The position numbers and the translations under genes are program-made. This document shows, in pieces, positions 1 through 7,641 of a stretch of 64,000 nt of DNA. The DNA is from Clostridium sp. GTDB lineage: Bacteria > Bacillota > Clostridia > TANB77 > CAG-508. Every line of letters begins with the position of its first letter. The first letter of the stretch is position 1. The notes beneath the pieces were generated by a model. That model had not been told where the DNA came from and searched no databases. It saw only the letters and a list, made by a program, of their open reading frames with translations. The stretch is taken from contig JAHAKD010000001.1 of the NCBI GenBank assembly GCA_018371855.1, forward strand, positions 124,001-188,000. The letters run 5' to 3'.

Positions 1-1
1 A

Positions 2-145
2 AAGGATAATATTGATGATGCTTTATCACATAGAGATGTAATGAAATCTAAACAAAATTTTGAAAGAGTATTTAAATTTGAATATTCGGAAGATGTATTT
101 ACAAATAAGAATTTTATTGAAGAATTTGTTAATATTATAAATTAA
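2..145 (+). CDS. C-terminal end of an unidentified protein (5' truncated by window)
   Basis: An open frame runs in from the window edge and stops at TAA 143-145, leaving 47 codons. The peptide is charged and ends in FIEEFVNIIN. It has no motif I recognise. The next gene has its own promoter-like site, so this is probably the last gene of the preceding unit. Function cannot be assigned from this tail. Confidence 0.55.
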   Translation, partial: KDNIDDALSHRDVMKSKQNFERVFKFEYSEDVFTNKNFIEEFVNIIN

Positions 146-209
146 AAAATATTTACAAATTATTGCTTTCATTATTATGAAATGATAATAATATATTGTA
201 TCACTTTAG

Positions 210-238
210 TGTTTAAACTATATTATTTATGGTATAAT
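210..238 (+). promoter_or_regulatory. Possible promoter with extended -10
   Basis: TATAAT at 233-238 is preceded by TG one base upstream (extended -10). There is no convincing -35 box at the right distance. It would serve the membrane-anchored protein starting at 301. Confidence 0.4.
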
Positions 239-300
239 CATAGCAATAAATAGTACTTTGATATGAATTGATTAACATCAAAAATATTAGGAGTGATTTT

Positions 301-1056
301 ATGAGAGAAAACAACAAAATAATAGTTGCTATAGTTATGATTTTGATATTCATATGTGGAATAATTATATTTAATATTGGATATAGAGAACATAATAATG
401 AAAATAAGATAATAAACAATATAACTGAAAAGCAAAATACAGAAAAAGAAAATTTGTTAGAATTTGAAAACTATATGACAAATACAATTAATAATAAAGT
501 AGTAGACAATGGTATCATTACTAACATTGAAAATAATACTATATCAATACAAAATGATGAGATTGATTATCCATATGAAATAAATATAGATAATGAAACT
601 AAGCTAACAAATTATAGAACTAATGAGGATATATCTATATCAGAAGTTAAAATAGGAGATTACTATGACTCAGGAAAAATAATAAGAAATATAACTGGAG
701 ATGAATGGAAAAAAGAGTGTATAAAAAATTTGGCATATTGTTATGAAGAAGGTGGAAACTTAATTTGTAATCCTCAAGAAATAACGAATATTCAAAATAT
801 GGGGAATTATGTAATTATAACTTTAATAATGGGGGATTACACAACAGAATATTTTAATGGAAAAGATAATATAAGTACTTTTGAATTAAAGGCTATAGCG
901 TATCCAAATTTAAATATTCCAACTTCTTCAGGTAAAGTAAATGTTTATAATTTAAAAGAAGAAGTAAAGGGATTTATGTTTTGGATAGGTTTAGATAAAG
1001 ATACAATTAACAATAAATATCCTGTAATTAGCGATATTGATATATATGATAAATAA
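301..1056 (+). CDS. Membrane-anchored extracytoplasmic protein of unknown function
   Basis: This is a 251-residue protein. I chose ATG 301 over the upstream in-frame TTG at 268 because AGGAG lies at 289-293. Residues about 6-27 form a single hydrophobic segment (IIVAIVMILIFICGIIIF) after a short charged N-terminus, typical of a signal anchor. The rest is hydrophilic and Asn/Glu/Ile-rich, with the start of a beta-rich domain near residues 60-120 (repeated short I-x-I-x strands), so it probably faces outside. No catalytic motif or lipobox Cys is evident. An inverted repeat follows at 1083-1109. I do not recognise the family. Confidence 0.75.
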   Translation: MRENNKIIVAIVMILIFICGIIIFNIGYREHNNENKIINNITEKQNTEKENLLEFENYMTNTINNKVVDNGIITNIENNTISIQNDEIDYPYEINIDNETKLTNYRTNEDISISEVKIGDYYDSGKIIRNITGDEWKKECIKNLAYCYEEGGNLICNPQEITNIQNMGNYVIITLIMGDYTTEYFNGKDNISTFELKAIAYPNLNIPTSSGKVNVYNLKEEVKGFMFWIGLDKDTINNKYPVISDIDIYDK

Positions 1057-1082
1057 TTTTTAGTAGCCAATAAGAATAAAAT

Positions 1083-1109
1083 GAACTCTAAATATTATAT
1101 TTAGAGTTC
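1083..1109. terminator. Perfect 13-bp inverted repeat between convergent genes
   Basis: GAACTCTAAATAT and its exact reverse complement are separated by one base. Neither side has a long T-run, so termination strength is uncertain. The repeat overlaps the end of the reverse-strand pseudogene and lies 26 bases after the stop of the forward gene, a position suited to a bidirectional terminator. Confidence 0.5.
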
Positions 1110-1427
1110 GTCTTTGTATTATTACTACAGCTAAAAATCAATTTGATTGCATCGGAAAAACCTTCCTTATAAAATTTTTCGTTTTCAATTCCTTGTATTT
1201 CATTAATTGTTTCTAAATATTTTTCTATACTATCTTTTATACCTTTTCTAGTTTCAGTAAAAGCATTGGTAATATTATCTAAAGCAATAGATATATCTAA
1301 ATATTCTTTCTTTCGTTGTAAAAGTAATTTCTTCGCTATTTTTTATTTTATAAATTTCATTTTCTCTTTGTTCAAATATTTTTGCTAATAAGTCATTATT
1401 ATTAAATTTATTATTTTTACTTTTCAT
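1088..1427 (-). pseudogene. Frameshifted small protein ending in a DUF6809-like motif
   Basis: On the reverse strand an ATG at 1427 with an upstream AAAGGA opens a frame (MKSKNNKFNNNDLLAKIFEQ) that hits a stop after about 50 codons. A second frame then continues smoothly (KEYLDISIALDNIT...EKFYKEGFSDAIKLIFSC) to a stop at 1088-1090. Removing one base at 1315 (an extra C before GA on the coding strand) joins the frames. The helical acidic sequence ending in F-x-x-G-F-x-x-A-x-x-L resembles small phage- or element-borne DUF6809 proteins. That family match is from memory and uncertain; the frameshift is seen directly. Confidence 0.5.
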
Positions 1428-1517
1428 AAAATATCAAATCCTTTTTATAAATAATTATAAATAAGTACGTCATTATTCTTTCATATTTGCTAGACTTATT
1501 TTGAGGTGAGAATACTG

Positions 1518-1757
1518 ATGTTAACACTAGAACAAGCAATTAGGAAAAGAATAATCGAATTAGCAAGAGAAAGGAATATAACAATTAATAAAGTTTCAAC
1601 TTTGTCTGGATTACCACATACTACATTGTTATCCTTTATGAATAACGAAACGCACAATCCGAGAATTTCCACATTATTACATATATGCGAAGCTTTTGGC
1701 ATATCGTTAAAAGAATTTTTTGACGACAAAGTATTTAAAGATGTAAAAGATGAGTAA
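1518..1757 (+). CDS. Small XRE-type helix-turn-helix protein, first of a tandem pair
   Basis: This is a 79-residue protein. ATG 1518 is preferred over GTG 1506 because GAGGTGAG (1503-1510) is then a well-placed ribosome binding site and the N-terminus aligns with the following paralogue (LEQAIRKRI versus LEEAIRKRI). Residues about 8-66 form one Cro/C1-type HTH: helix 2 around ITINKVSTLSGL, recognition helix around HTTLLSFMNNE, then ISTLLHICEAFGISLKEFF. The protein has no other domain and is probably a DNA-binding regulator. The next gene starts 15 bases downstream and is about three quarters identical, so the pair arose by tandem duplication. Targets are unknown. Confidence 0.85.
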   Translation: MLTLEQAIRKRIIELARERNITINKVSTLSGLPHTTLLSFMNNETHNPRISTLLHICEAFGISLKEFFDDKVFKDVKDE

Positions 1758-1772
1758 GAGGTGTTGTAAATA

Positions 1773-2009
1773 ATGACCTTGGAAGAAGCAATTAGAAAGA
1801 GAATAAATGAACTAGCAAAAGAAAGAAATATAACGATTAATATGGTTTCTACATTAGCTGGTTTGAATCATACTACATTATTATCATTTATGAATAATGA
1901 GACACATGCCCCAAGAATCTCTACTTTATTGCATATATGTGAAGCTTTTGATATTGAATTAAAAGATTTCTTTAATTCACCAATATTTAAAAATGTAATT
2001 GAGGAATAA
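1773..2009 (+). CDS. Small XRE-type helix-turn-helix protein, second of a tandem pair
   Basis: This 78-residue paralogue of the preceding gene is read from ATG 1773 behind GAGGTG. The HTH core is conserved (TTLLSFMNNETHAPRISTLLHICEAF). The main differences are N-to-M and P-to-N changes around the turn, and an acidic tail, DFFNSPIFKNVIEE. The pair is co-transcribed and ends at a strong terminator at 2042-2101. Both members may bind the same or sister operators, or form heterodimers; that is inference. Confidence 0.85.
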   Translation: MTLEEAIRKRINELAKERNITINMVSTLAGLNHTTLLSFMNNETHAPRISTLLHICEAFDIELKDFFNSPIFKNVIEE

Positions 2010-2041
2010 AAATATGCAGAAATTATAAAAAATATAGATAG

Positions 2042-2101
2042 AATGTACCTAATGTAATTGACTCTAAAATATAGAGCGTTTCTATTAGGTACATTTTTTA
2101 T
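2042..2101 (+). terminator. Rho-independent terminator after the HTH pair
   Basis: AATGTACCTAAT (2042-2053) pairs with ATTAGGTACATT (2084-2095), followed by TTTTTATTT. A smaller inner stem (CTCTA...TAGAG) fills the loop. Confidence 0.8.
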
Positions 2102-2210
2102 TTACTGTCATTTTAACAAAATTTTCTAATAAAAAGTACTAAAGATAAATAATAACAACATATTGAAACAAAAAATATTTAAAATTAAGAATGATGTTTG
2201 AAAGAACATG

Positions 2211-2240
2211 TTAAAATATGACGATTTACTATGTTATAAT
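2211..2240 (+). promoter_or_regulatory. Possible sigma-A promoter
   Basis: TTAAAA (2211-2216), an 18-base spacer, then TATAAT (2235-2240). It lies about 110 bases before the gene at 2348. The rest of 2102-2347 shows no other gene or obvious structure. Confidence 0.4.
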
Positions 2241-2347
2241 TGGGTTGTCAAAAATAATTTTATTAAATGATGTAACTTTTTTTAAAATTATTTCTCTATC
2301 ATATAGATAAATAATATTTTGAAATTTATAATTGGGGAGGTAAGAAT

Positions 2348-3175
2348 ATGAGTAAAAAAATGAAATTTATAATAATCATAACAATAGGAATATTAGTAAT
2401 TGTTAGTATATTAATTGGAATTAAATTTTATTTAATCCAAAAAAGTAACAAGGAGTATGGAGATTGGATTTATAATAGTGATTACCTTTATGATAAGGCA
2501 ATTAATTATCTAAAAGTAGAAAAAGAAAATTTAACCAAAGATAAAGAAAAAGAGGATTATCAAACATTTTATAGTTATCATGGATTTGGAATAAAAGAAA
2601 AAGATAATAAAAAATATGCATATATGTATATTTTAGAAGAGTCATACTATGTAAAACATAACAAATTGCGTATTGATGACAAAAATGCTATGCTATATAA
2701 ATTTGCATTTGAAAACGACGAAGTAGAGAATTATATAATACCAAAAGAAGGAGAAAATTATAAAATCTCTGTAAAAGAGATTTTCCCTGACGACATAGAG
2801 AAGGAGGCACTTAACTATGGAACAGAAAAATTAAAATATAATAATATCATAGAAGAACATTATTCTTATTTAGATTCTACAGTTGCTATTGATGTAGATT
2901 ATGATGAAAATATGATTGTTATAATAGGAACATGTATTACTGATGAAGAAACGGGAAAAGTTAGTACAATAAATGGTAAATGTATAGATGGATATGGAGA
3001 TATATATAAATATCAAATTCCAGGTAGCGAAGAAAAAAATATAATAAATATAGACAATGACGTGATTTCAAAGTACAAAGGTGAAAAAATCGGAACTATT
3101 TTAGAAAATGATTTAAATGAAATAAAAGATAGCTTAAATAATATGGAATATTCAACTTCAAAAGAAAAAAAATGA
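2348..3175 (+). CDS. Membrane-anchored protein of unknown function
   Basis: This 275-residue protein starts behind GGGGAGGT. Residues about 6-30 are one hydrophobic anchor (FIIIITIGILVIVSILIGI). The remaining acidic, Lys/Tyr-rich part is predicted outside the membrane and contains aromatic patches (WIYNSDYLYDKAINYL, YAYMYILEESYYV). No lipobox or catalytic signature is visible. The frame stops inside an eight-A run (3165-3172); with one A removed, reading continues to 3368, so the present C-terminus may be a truncation. It sits directly before an ECF sigma/anti-sigma pair and could belong to the same stress response, which is inference. Confidence 0.75.
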   Translation: MSKKMKFIIIITIGILVIVSILIGIKFYLIQKSNKEYGDWIYNSDYLYDKAINYLKVEKENLTKDKEKEDYQTFYSYHGFGIKEKDNKKYAYMYILEESYYVKHNKLRIDDKNAMLYKFAFENDEVENYIIPKEGENYKISVKEIFPDDIEKEALNYGTEKLKYNNIIEEHYSYLDSTVAIDVDYDENMIVIIGTCITDEETGKVSTINGKCIDGYGDIYKYQIPGSEEKNIINIDNDVISKYKGEKIGTILENDLNEIKDSLNNMEYSTSKEKK

Positions 3176-3368
3176 GAATAATCAGTTATCCTTTATTAAA
3201 GTTGCTAATAAAAAACAAAACAATAATGCTAACGTAGTAGTGCTTGATTATATAAATGATGATTTTATTAATATAATTAATGATACCTCTGAATATAGAA
3301 CTCAAAATACGTCTATAGCTAGTCAGAACATTATAAATATTTTAAATAAATATAATTTATCTGTATAA
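3171..3368 (+). pseudogene. Orphan C-terminal reading frame after a poly-A run
   Basis: This frame has no start codon of its own. It reads NENNQLSFIKVANKKQNNNA...NIINILNKYNLSV and stops at TAA 3366-3368. It is continuous with the 275-residue gene upstream if the A8 tract at 3165-3172 is shortened by one base. It may be the lost C-terminus of that protein or the remnant of a separate gene. Confidence 0.4.
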
Positions 3369-3414
3369 AGAAATTGGACTATAATAACTATTCTTTGCCA
3401 AGAGGAGGAAAATA

Positions 3415-3906
3415 ATGTATGACATTGATGAAATTTGCAAGAAATATTATAATACCGTATTTAAATATTTAATGAGTTTAGCGCATGATATTAATTTGTC
3501 AGAAGAATTAACTCAAGAAACATTTTACATAGCAATTAAAGAGATTAACAAATTCAAAGGAAAGTGTAGTATAAGTACATGGTTATGTATAATTGCAAAA
3601 CATTTATATTATAAACGTAATAATGAGATTAAAAAAATTTCTTTAAAAGAGATAAATGAAAAAGATATACAAGAAATATCAATAGAAGAAAGGTTTTTTG
3701 CAAACGAAGACAGGATAGAATTATATAAGAAACTTCAAGAGCTGGACGAAAACACAAAAAATATAATTTATTTAAGATTATTAGGATTTTCTTTTAAAGA
3801 AATTGTTGAAATAACTGGAAAGAATGAAACGTGGTGTAAAGTTGTATATCATCGAGGAAAAAAGAAATTAGAAAATCTTTTGAAAGGAGGTAGCTTTAAT
3901 GGATAA
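3415..3906 (+). CDS. ECF-type RNA polymerase sigma-70 factor
   Basis: This 163-residue protein starts behind AGAGGAGG. Region 2 spans about residues 8-75, including DINLSEELTQETFYIAIKEINKFKGKCSISTWLCIIAKHLYY, which matches the core-binding and -10 recognition helices of group 4 sigma factors. Region 4 spans about 105-157 (LDENTKNIIYLRLLGFSFKEIVEITGKNETWCKVVYHRGKKKL), the -35 binding HTH. Length and two-domain layout are normal for ECF sigmas. The next gene overlaps by 8 bases and encodes its zinc-finger anti-sigma, so the pair is translationally coupled. Target genes are unknown; the membrane-anchored proteins upstream are candidates. Confidence 0.93.
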   Translation: MYDIDEICKKYYNTVFKYLMSLAHDINLSEELTQETFYIAIKEINKFKGKCSISTWLCIIAKHLYYKRNNEIKKISLKEINEKDIQEISIEERFFANEDRIELYKKLQELDENTKNIIYLRLLGFSFKEIVEITGKNETWCKVVYHRGKKKLENLLKGGSFNG

Positions 3907-4585
3907 TAGGGATATTTGTAGTCTTGTAGAGGATTTATTGCCTATGTATGCCGAAGGCCTAGTAAGTGATAAAACTAAAATACAAATAGAAAAACATATA
4001 GATAACTGTGATGAATGTAAAAGAACATTAGAAAATATCATAAAAGATAATGATGTGTTTTCTAATGAAGGTGAGTTTAAAGAAAACTTAAATTCTGATG
4101 GAGAAATAAAATGTATAAAAAACATAAAAAGAAAAATCATTATAAAAATAATATTTGCAATAATAATAAGTGTAATTATTACTTTTTTAGTTGGATATAT
4201 GTTTGATACTTATAGAATAATGAAAAATCAAGATGGGCAATATTATATATATAATACTAAAACAGGTAACGTAAAAGAAGGGCTAAATAGTAGTAATATG
4301 TTAGCTGAATATACAATAGATAATAATGGAAAAAAAGTTAAGTATAATATTGTATTTACATTCGATGAAAATAGTAATTGTACAAATGCTAGAACTATGA
4401 TTACTGGTTATGATAACAGCGAATTAAATAATTTTATGGAAACATGGAAAAATTCAATATCTTTTTCTAACATAAAAATTGAAAACGAAAGATTATATAT
4501 GAATGATAATATATATATAGGAAAAAACAAGGGAAAAATAATTGAAAGTTTGAAAGAATATAGTGCAATATTTATAGAAATATAA
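3899..4585 (+). CDS. Membrane anti-sigma factor with zf-HC2 zinc finger
   Basis: This 228-residue protein overlaps the sigma gene. The N-terminal 50 residues hold the anti-sigma zinc finger: C7 and the H-x3-C-x2-C set in IEKHIDNCDECK, with the typical LVEDLLPMYAEGLVSD helix. This cytoplasmic domain normally holds the sigma factor inactive. One membrane segment follows (about residues 80-104, IIIKIIFAIIISVIITFLVGYMF). The extracytoplasmic part (about 105-228) is a small domain without a motif I know and is presumably the sensor. A terminator follows at 4592, closing the operon. Confidence 0.9.
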   Translation: MDNRDICSLVEDLLPMYAEGLVSDKTKIQIEKHIDNCDECKRTLENIIKDNDVFSNEGEFKENLNSDGEIKCIKNIKRKIIIKIIFAIIISVIITFLVGYMFDTYRIMKNQDGQYYIYNTKTGNVKEGLNSSNMLAEYTIDNNGKKVKYNIVFTFDENSNCTNARTMITGYDNSELNNFMETWKNSISFSNIKIENERLYMNDNIYIGKNKGKIIESLKEYSAIFIEI

Positions 4586-4591
4586 AAATCG

Positions 4592-4621
4592 AAGGAGGGG
4601 ATTAAAAATCCCCTCCTTTAC
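4592..4621 (+). terminator. Terminator of the sigma/anti-sigma operon
   Basis: AAGGAGGGGATT (4592-4603) pairs with AATCCCCTCCTT (4607-4618), followed by a short T-run. It is GC-rich compared with its surroundings. Confidence 0.75.
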
Positions 4622-4649
4622 TATTATAAATACCTCCTTTGAATTTCTT

Positions 4650-5150
4650 AATAGAAAACTTTCATGAAGTTCTAACACACTAGAACTTCACGGAAGTTCT
4701 GTGTGATTAAGGACAACGCTGTTTTCCTTAATAAACCTTTTATTGCACGATTGTATATTATATTTATTAAAATTAATTTAATAAATACCATAAAATAATT
4801 AATAATTATTTTATTTAATATCCTAATCGTGTTATAAGAACCTGACCCACTTATGCAATCAAAGATTGCTAGTGGGTACCCCAGAACCTTTTTGCTTGTG
4901 CAATAAAAATATTCGCTCGAAAGCTCATATTTTTATAAATAGATTTTGCTTTTAGCAAAATCTATTTGCTAGCATTATCTAAAACAGTATTTTATTTCTA
5001 TTCATTTTTTCTAATTTATTTTCATTTTTAATTTTCAAACAACCAACTCAACAAGTATAGCTCAAAGTCTTGGTAGTAGTGAATGTAGTCAGGACAGCCC
5101 AGCCAACCTTTAGATTATCAACGATTATAGCAGTTGATATTCTTTTTTTG
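4650..5150 (+). ncRNA. Candidate large structured RNA, class unknown
   Basis: About 500 bases have no sustained reading frame but many stems. Examples: CACACTAGAACTTC against GAAGTTCTGTGTG (4676-4706); AAGGA/TCCTT (4710-4730); a long-range CACGATT (4746-4752) with AATCGTG (4825-4831) enclosing an AT-rich hairpin; CCCACTtatGCAATC against GATTGCtAGTGGG (4847-4876); AAAAATAT/ATATTTTT flanking tcgctcgaaagctc (4904-4934); and AGATTTTGCT/AGCAAAATCT (4941-4964). The stretch is locally richer in GC than its flanks. It ends in a terminator at 5116-5150 whose T-run is only on the + strand, which fixes orientation. An integrase remnant follows. Size and context recall mobile-element RNAs such as ROOL or GOLLD, but I cannot confirm any class. 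Confidence 0.45.
5116..5150 (+). terminator. Terminator at the 3' end of the candidate RNA
   Basis: TATCAAC (5116-5122) pairs with GTTGATA (5133-5139) around a 10-base loop, followed by TTCTTTTTTT. No protein gene precedes it, so it must end a non-coding transcript or read-through RNA. Confidence 0.75.
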
Positions 5151-5186
5151 TATAATAAAAAGGCATCAGATTTAAGGTAAAATAAA

Positions 5187-5558
5187 ATGATAGTAATGAA
5201 AAAAGAATTAAAAAATTTAGAAGAGGGAAAAGAGGAGTTCCTAACAGATTGTAAAATTAGAAATTTGTCTGAAAATACAATTCATAATTACGATGAATGT
5301 TTTGGATATTTTATTAATTTTGTAAATAGTAATTCAAAAAAAGTAAATGTTAGACAAGATATAAAAAAAGAAGTGTTAGACAAATATATTATTCAAATGA
5401 AGGATAATGGAATAAAAGATACAACAATAAATATAAGAATTGATATGGCTTCACAATATGAAATTATATTTGATGAAAATAATAGAAAGTTGGAAGTTAA
5501 ATTAGATAATGGTCAAAATTTAAAGATAACAGTAATAAATAAAAAAGGTACACTTTAA
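5187..5558 (+). pseudogene. Tyrosine recombinase (integrase) N-terminal remnant fused to foreign tail
   Basis: The 123-codon frame begins like a phage/transposon integrase: residues about 8-95 match the SAM-like core-binding domain (FLTDCKIRNLSENTIHNYDECFGYFINFV...DNGIKDTTINIRI). The catalytic domain with its R-H-R-H-Y residues is missing. After residue 95 the sequence changes to DMASQYEIIFDENNRKLEVKLDNGQ, an unrelated short tail, so a deletion has joined two genes. The 3' end lies inside a hairpin at 5543-5574. It cannot be an active recombinase. It marks this area as the scar of a mobile element. Confidence 0.75.
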
Positions 5559-5574
5559 AATAAGTGTATCTTTT
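5543..5574. terminator. Bidirectional terminator between integrase remnant and toxin-antitoxin unit
   Basis: AAAAGGTACACTT (5543-5555) pairs with AAGTGTATCTTTT (5562-5574) with one G-U type mismatch. Arms rich in A at one end and T at the other give a U-tract on both strands. Confidence 0.6.
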
Positions 5575-5846
5575 AAAATAAATCTGAATGAGTACCAGTT
5601 CGTAAAACTGTTAAAGTTAATTCATCATTTTCGACCTTATAAATTAAAAGCCAGTCAGGTTGTATATGACATTCTTTAAATCCGTTTATAATTACCAGTA
5701 AGATAGTGGTCTTTGTACTTTTCAGGGAGTGGCTTTTTTTCAGAAAGTAATTGTACGACTTGTTTTAGCAAGTCAATATTGTATCCGCTTTTTTTTATTA
5801 ATTTGTAATCTTTTTTAAATTGATTGGAATATCTTATTTTTAACAT
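5573..5846 (-). pseudogene. YafQ/RelE-type mRNA interferase toxin, frameshifted
   Basis: ATG 5846 overlaps the antitoxin stop (TAATG). The frame reads MLKIRYSNQFKKDYKLIKKSG...LPEKYKDHYLTGNYKRI and stops. Deleting one base at 5684 restores NYKGFKECHIQPDWLLIY...LRTGTHSDLF, the conserved end of YafQ toxins (His in KDHxL, ECHIxPDW and the RTGTHSDLF tail that carry the ribonuclease residues). The damage is a single C inserted before GG on the coding strand. As written, the protein lacks most of the active site, so the toxin should be inactive. The intact length would be about 90 residues, normal for the family. Confidence 0.85.
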
Positions 5847-6115
5847 TATTTATCCAACTCCTCAAACATTTCATCTACACTATCAAAAGTTTTGCTTAAA
5901 TTTTTTCCGCTCTTAACGTCTTCCATTGCTTGGATAGTTTCCTTATTATATTTTGGTTTTTCAATTTTAAAAGGGATTCCATCGTGTAAAATGACTTGAT
6001 TTAAAAATACATTAACCGCTTCTGTAATAGATAATCCTAAGTCATTTAAAGTTTCCTCTGCTTTCATTTTAACATCTGGTTCAACTCTAATATGCAAAGT
6101 ATCAGTTTTAGCCAT
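5846..6115 (-). CDS. RelB/DinJ-family antitoxin
   Basis: This 89-residue protein starts at ATG 6115 behind GGAGGTGA (6121-6128), not at the upstream in-frame ATG 6130. Residues 1-45 give the ribbon-helix-helix DNA-binding region (TLHIRVEPDVKMKAEETLNDLGLSITEAVNVFLNQVILHDGIPF), a hallmark of DinJ/RelB antitoxins. The acidic C-terminal half (KYNKETIQAMEDVKSGK...DSVDEMFEELDK) would wrap the toxin. It autoregulates its operon in known systems. Its partner toxin is frameshifted here, so the antitoxin may be a leftover or may neutralise a toxin elsewhere. Confidence 0.9.
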   Translation of the reverse strand: MAKTDTLHIRVEPDVKMKAEETLNDLGLSITEAVNVFLNQVILHDGIPFKIEKPKYNKETIQAMEDVKSGKNLSKTFDSVDEMFEELDK

Positions 6116-6145
6116 TTTAATCACCTCCATAGTATTATTATATTC

Positions 6146-6174
6146 ATTGTATCACGTTTTATACACAAAAACAA
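6146..6174 (-). promoter_or_regulatory. Promoter of the antitoxin-toxin operon
   Basis: On the reverse strand TTGTTT (6174-6169), a 17-base spacer and TACAAT (6151-6146) precede the antitoxin start by about 30 bases. Confidence 0.7.
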
Positions 6175-6182
6175 CACATTTT

Positions 6183-6283
6183 TTAACTTTCTCCCAAATT
6201 TTCTAATCCATATTCAATAATTTGATTAATAACACTATTAAAACTTAATTCACTTTTTTAGCTAAATTAGCAAAGAAGATTCA
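6183..6283 (-). pseudogene. Remnant of a ribbon-helix-helix protein
   Basis: The reverse strand encodes a tail similar to small RHH/antitoxin-like proteins (FANLAKKSELSFNSVINQIIEYGLENLGES) if one A is restored in a six-A run. There is no start codon and no N-terminal strand. It lies just upstream of the antitoxin promoter. The stretch from here to the esterase start at 6366 is otherwise without recognisable features. Confidence 0.4.
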
Positions 6284-6365
6284 TATAGAAATTTTTTATA
6301 TTTATAGAATAAATAATTATTTTATGTTATCTTTATATATAGAAACAATTTTCTGGGTGATTAAT

Positions 6366-7058
6366 ATGAGTAAAGAATTAAAAATAGATAATAAATTAGT
6401 TAGTGTTTTTTGCAACGAAAATCATAAAGAAAATTTACCAGTTGTTATTTTAAACACATATGGAAATGAAGGAAAAGAAATTTTCGAAAGATGCAACAAG
6501 ATACAAACAAAGAAATTTATACTAATAGCTATTTCAAATTTGGACTGGGATAATGATATGACACCATGGTTTGCTCCAAAGTTAAATAATAACGACAAAG
6601 ACTGTTTAGGCAAAGCAGATGATTACTTAAAAACTTTAATAGAAAAAATTATTCCAGAAACTAAAAAATATATAGAGAATGAATTAAATGTAAATATAAG
6701 CTACTTTGCAATTGTAGGTTATTCTTTAGGAGGACTATTTGCAATATATTCAGCATATAGAACCAATTTATTTTCGCGACTTGCATCTGCTTCGGGCTCT
6801 CTTTGGTATCCTAACTTTATAGAATTTGCAAATAAAAATACAATTTCTGAAAATATCGATAAAATATATTTTTCACTTGGTAATAAAGAAAGTAAAGTTA
6901 GAAATGAAGTATTAGATACGGTAGAAGAAAATACTAAAAAGCTTGAGCAGATGTATAAGTTACAAGGGATAAAAACAATTTACGAGGAAAATGATGGGAA
7001 CCATTTTAAAGATACAGTATTAAGAATGGTTAAGGGAATTAGATGGATTCTACAATAA
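6366..7058 (+). CDS. Alpha/beta hydrolase, putative esterase
   Basis: This is a 230-residue protein. ATG 6366 behind GGGTGA is preferred over the ATG at 6324. The nucleophile elbow GYSLGG lies near residue 115-120. A downstream glycine/histidine segment (NDGNHFKDTVLRMVKG) supplies the expected catalytic His, and a late Asp/Glu-rich region the acid. The overall order resembles the Fes/IroE-like putative esterase family (PF00756), though sequence beyond the motifs is divergent. No signal peptide, so it is cytoplasmic. The next gene starts 15 bases later. The substrate is unknown. Confidence 0.8.
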   Translation: MSKELKIDNKLVSVFCNENHKENLPVVILNTYGNEGKEIFERCNKIQTKKFILIAISNLDWDNDMTPWFAPKLNNNDKDCLGKADDYLKTLIEKIIPETKKYIENELNVNISYFAIVGYSLGGLFAIYSAYRTNLFSRLASASGSLWYPNFIEFANKNTISENIDKIYFSLGNKESKVRNEVLDTVEENTKKLEQMYKLQGIKTIYEENDGNHFKDTVLRMVKGIRWILQ

Positions 7059-7073
7059 TATAGGAGAGAAATA

Positions 7074-7628
7074 ATGGATAAATATAACAGATTACATAAG
7101 GGACATAGTTTAATAAAAAATTTGAATGATTATACAGTGCTGGATATAGAAACAACAAGTTTAGATTCTTTTATTGGAGAAATAGTAGAAATAAGTGCAA
7201 TAAAAGTTAGAGATAAAAAAGAAATAGCTACTTTTTCTGAATTAATAAAAACAGAAAATAGATTAGGTGCATTTACTACAAGATTAACTGGAATTACAAA
7301 TGAGATGGTTCAAAATGAAGGAAAAGATTTAATTTATGTATTGCAACAGTTCAAAGAGTTTTTAGATAGAGACATTATAGTAGGCCATAATGTTAATTTT
7401 GATATTAACTTTATTTATGATAGCATGTACAAAAATATGAATGAGTATCTAACAAATGATTTTGTAGATACATTAAGAATTTCAAGAAAAGTATTGCCTA
7501 ATCTTGGACATCACAAACTGGATAATTTAATAGATTATTTTAATTTAGTAAAAAGAGACGAGCATAGAGCATTAAATGATTGTGTATTAACAAATCAAGT
7601 CTATATAAATTTAACTAAGATGTTATAA
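7074..7628 (+). CDS. DnaQ-like 3'-5' exonuclease (DEDDh)
   Basis: This 184-residue protein carries the three exonuclease motifs of the DnaQ/PolC epsilon family: Exo I VLDIETTSLD (about residues 22-31), Exo II IIVGHNVNFDINFI (about 100-113) and Exo III EHRALNDCVLT (about 163-173), including the DEDDh histidine. It is a stand-alone domain, so it more likely acts in DNA repair or as a generic nuclease than as the PolC proofreader, which is fused in Firmicutes. AGGAGAG precedes the start and the gene is closely spaced to its neighbours. Confidence 0.9.
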   Translation: MDKYNRLHKGHSLIKNLNDYTVLDIETTSLDSFIGEIVEISAIKVRDKKEIATFSELIKTENRLGAFTTRLTGITNEMVQNEGKDLIYVLQQFKEFLDRDIIVGHNVNFDINFIYDSMYKNMNEYLTNDFVDTLRISRKVLPNLGHHKLDNLIDYFNLVKRDEHRALNDCVLTNQVYINLTKML

Positions 7629-7641
7629 AAGGAGACGTAAA

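Noticed and set aside
4847..4880. End hairpin of an IS200/IS605 element
   Set aside because: No TnpA or TnpB sequence nearby and no second end; the stem is one of many in the region.
4741..4900. Possible tmRNA, RNase P or 6S RNA within the hairpin-rich region
   Set aside because: None of the conserved cores (tmRNA tag and acceptor ends, RNase P P4, 6S central bubble) could be found.
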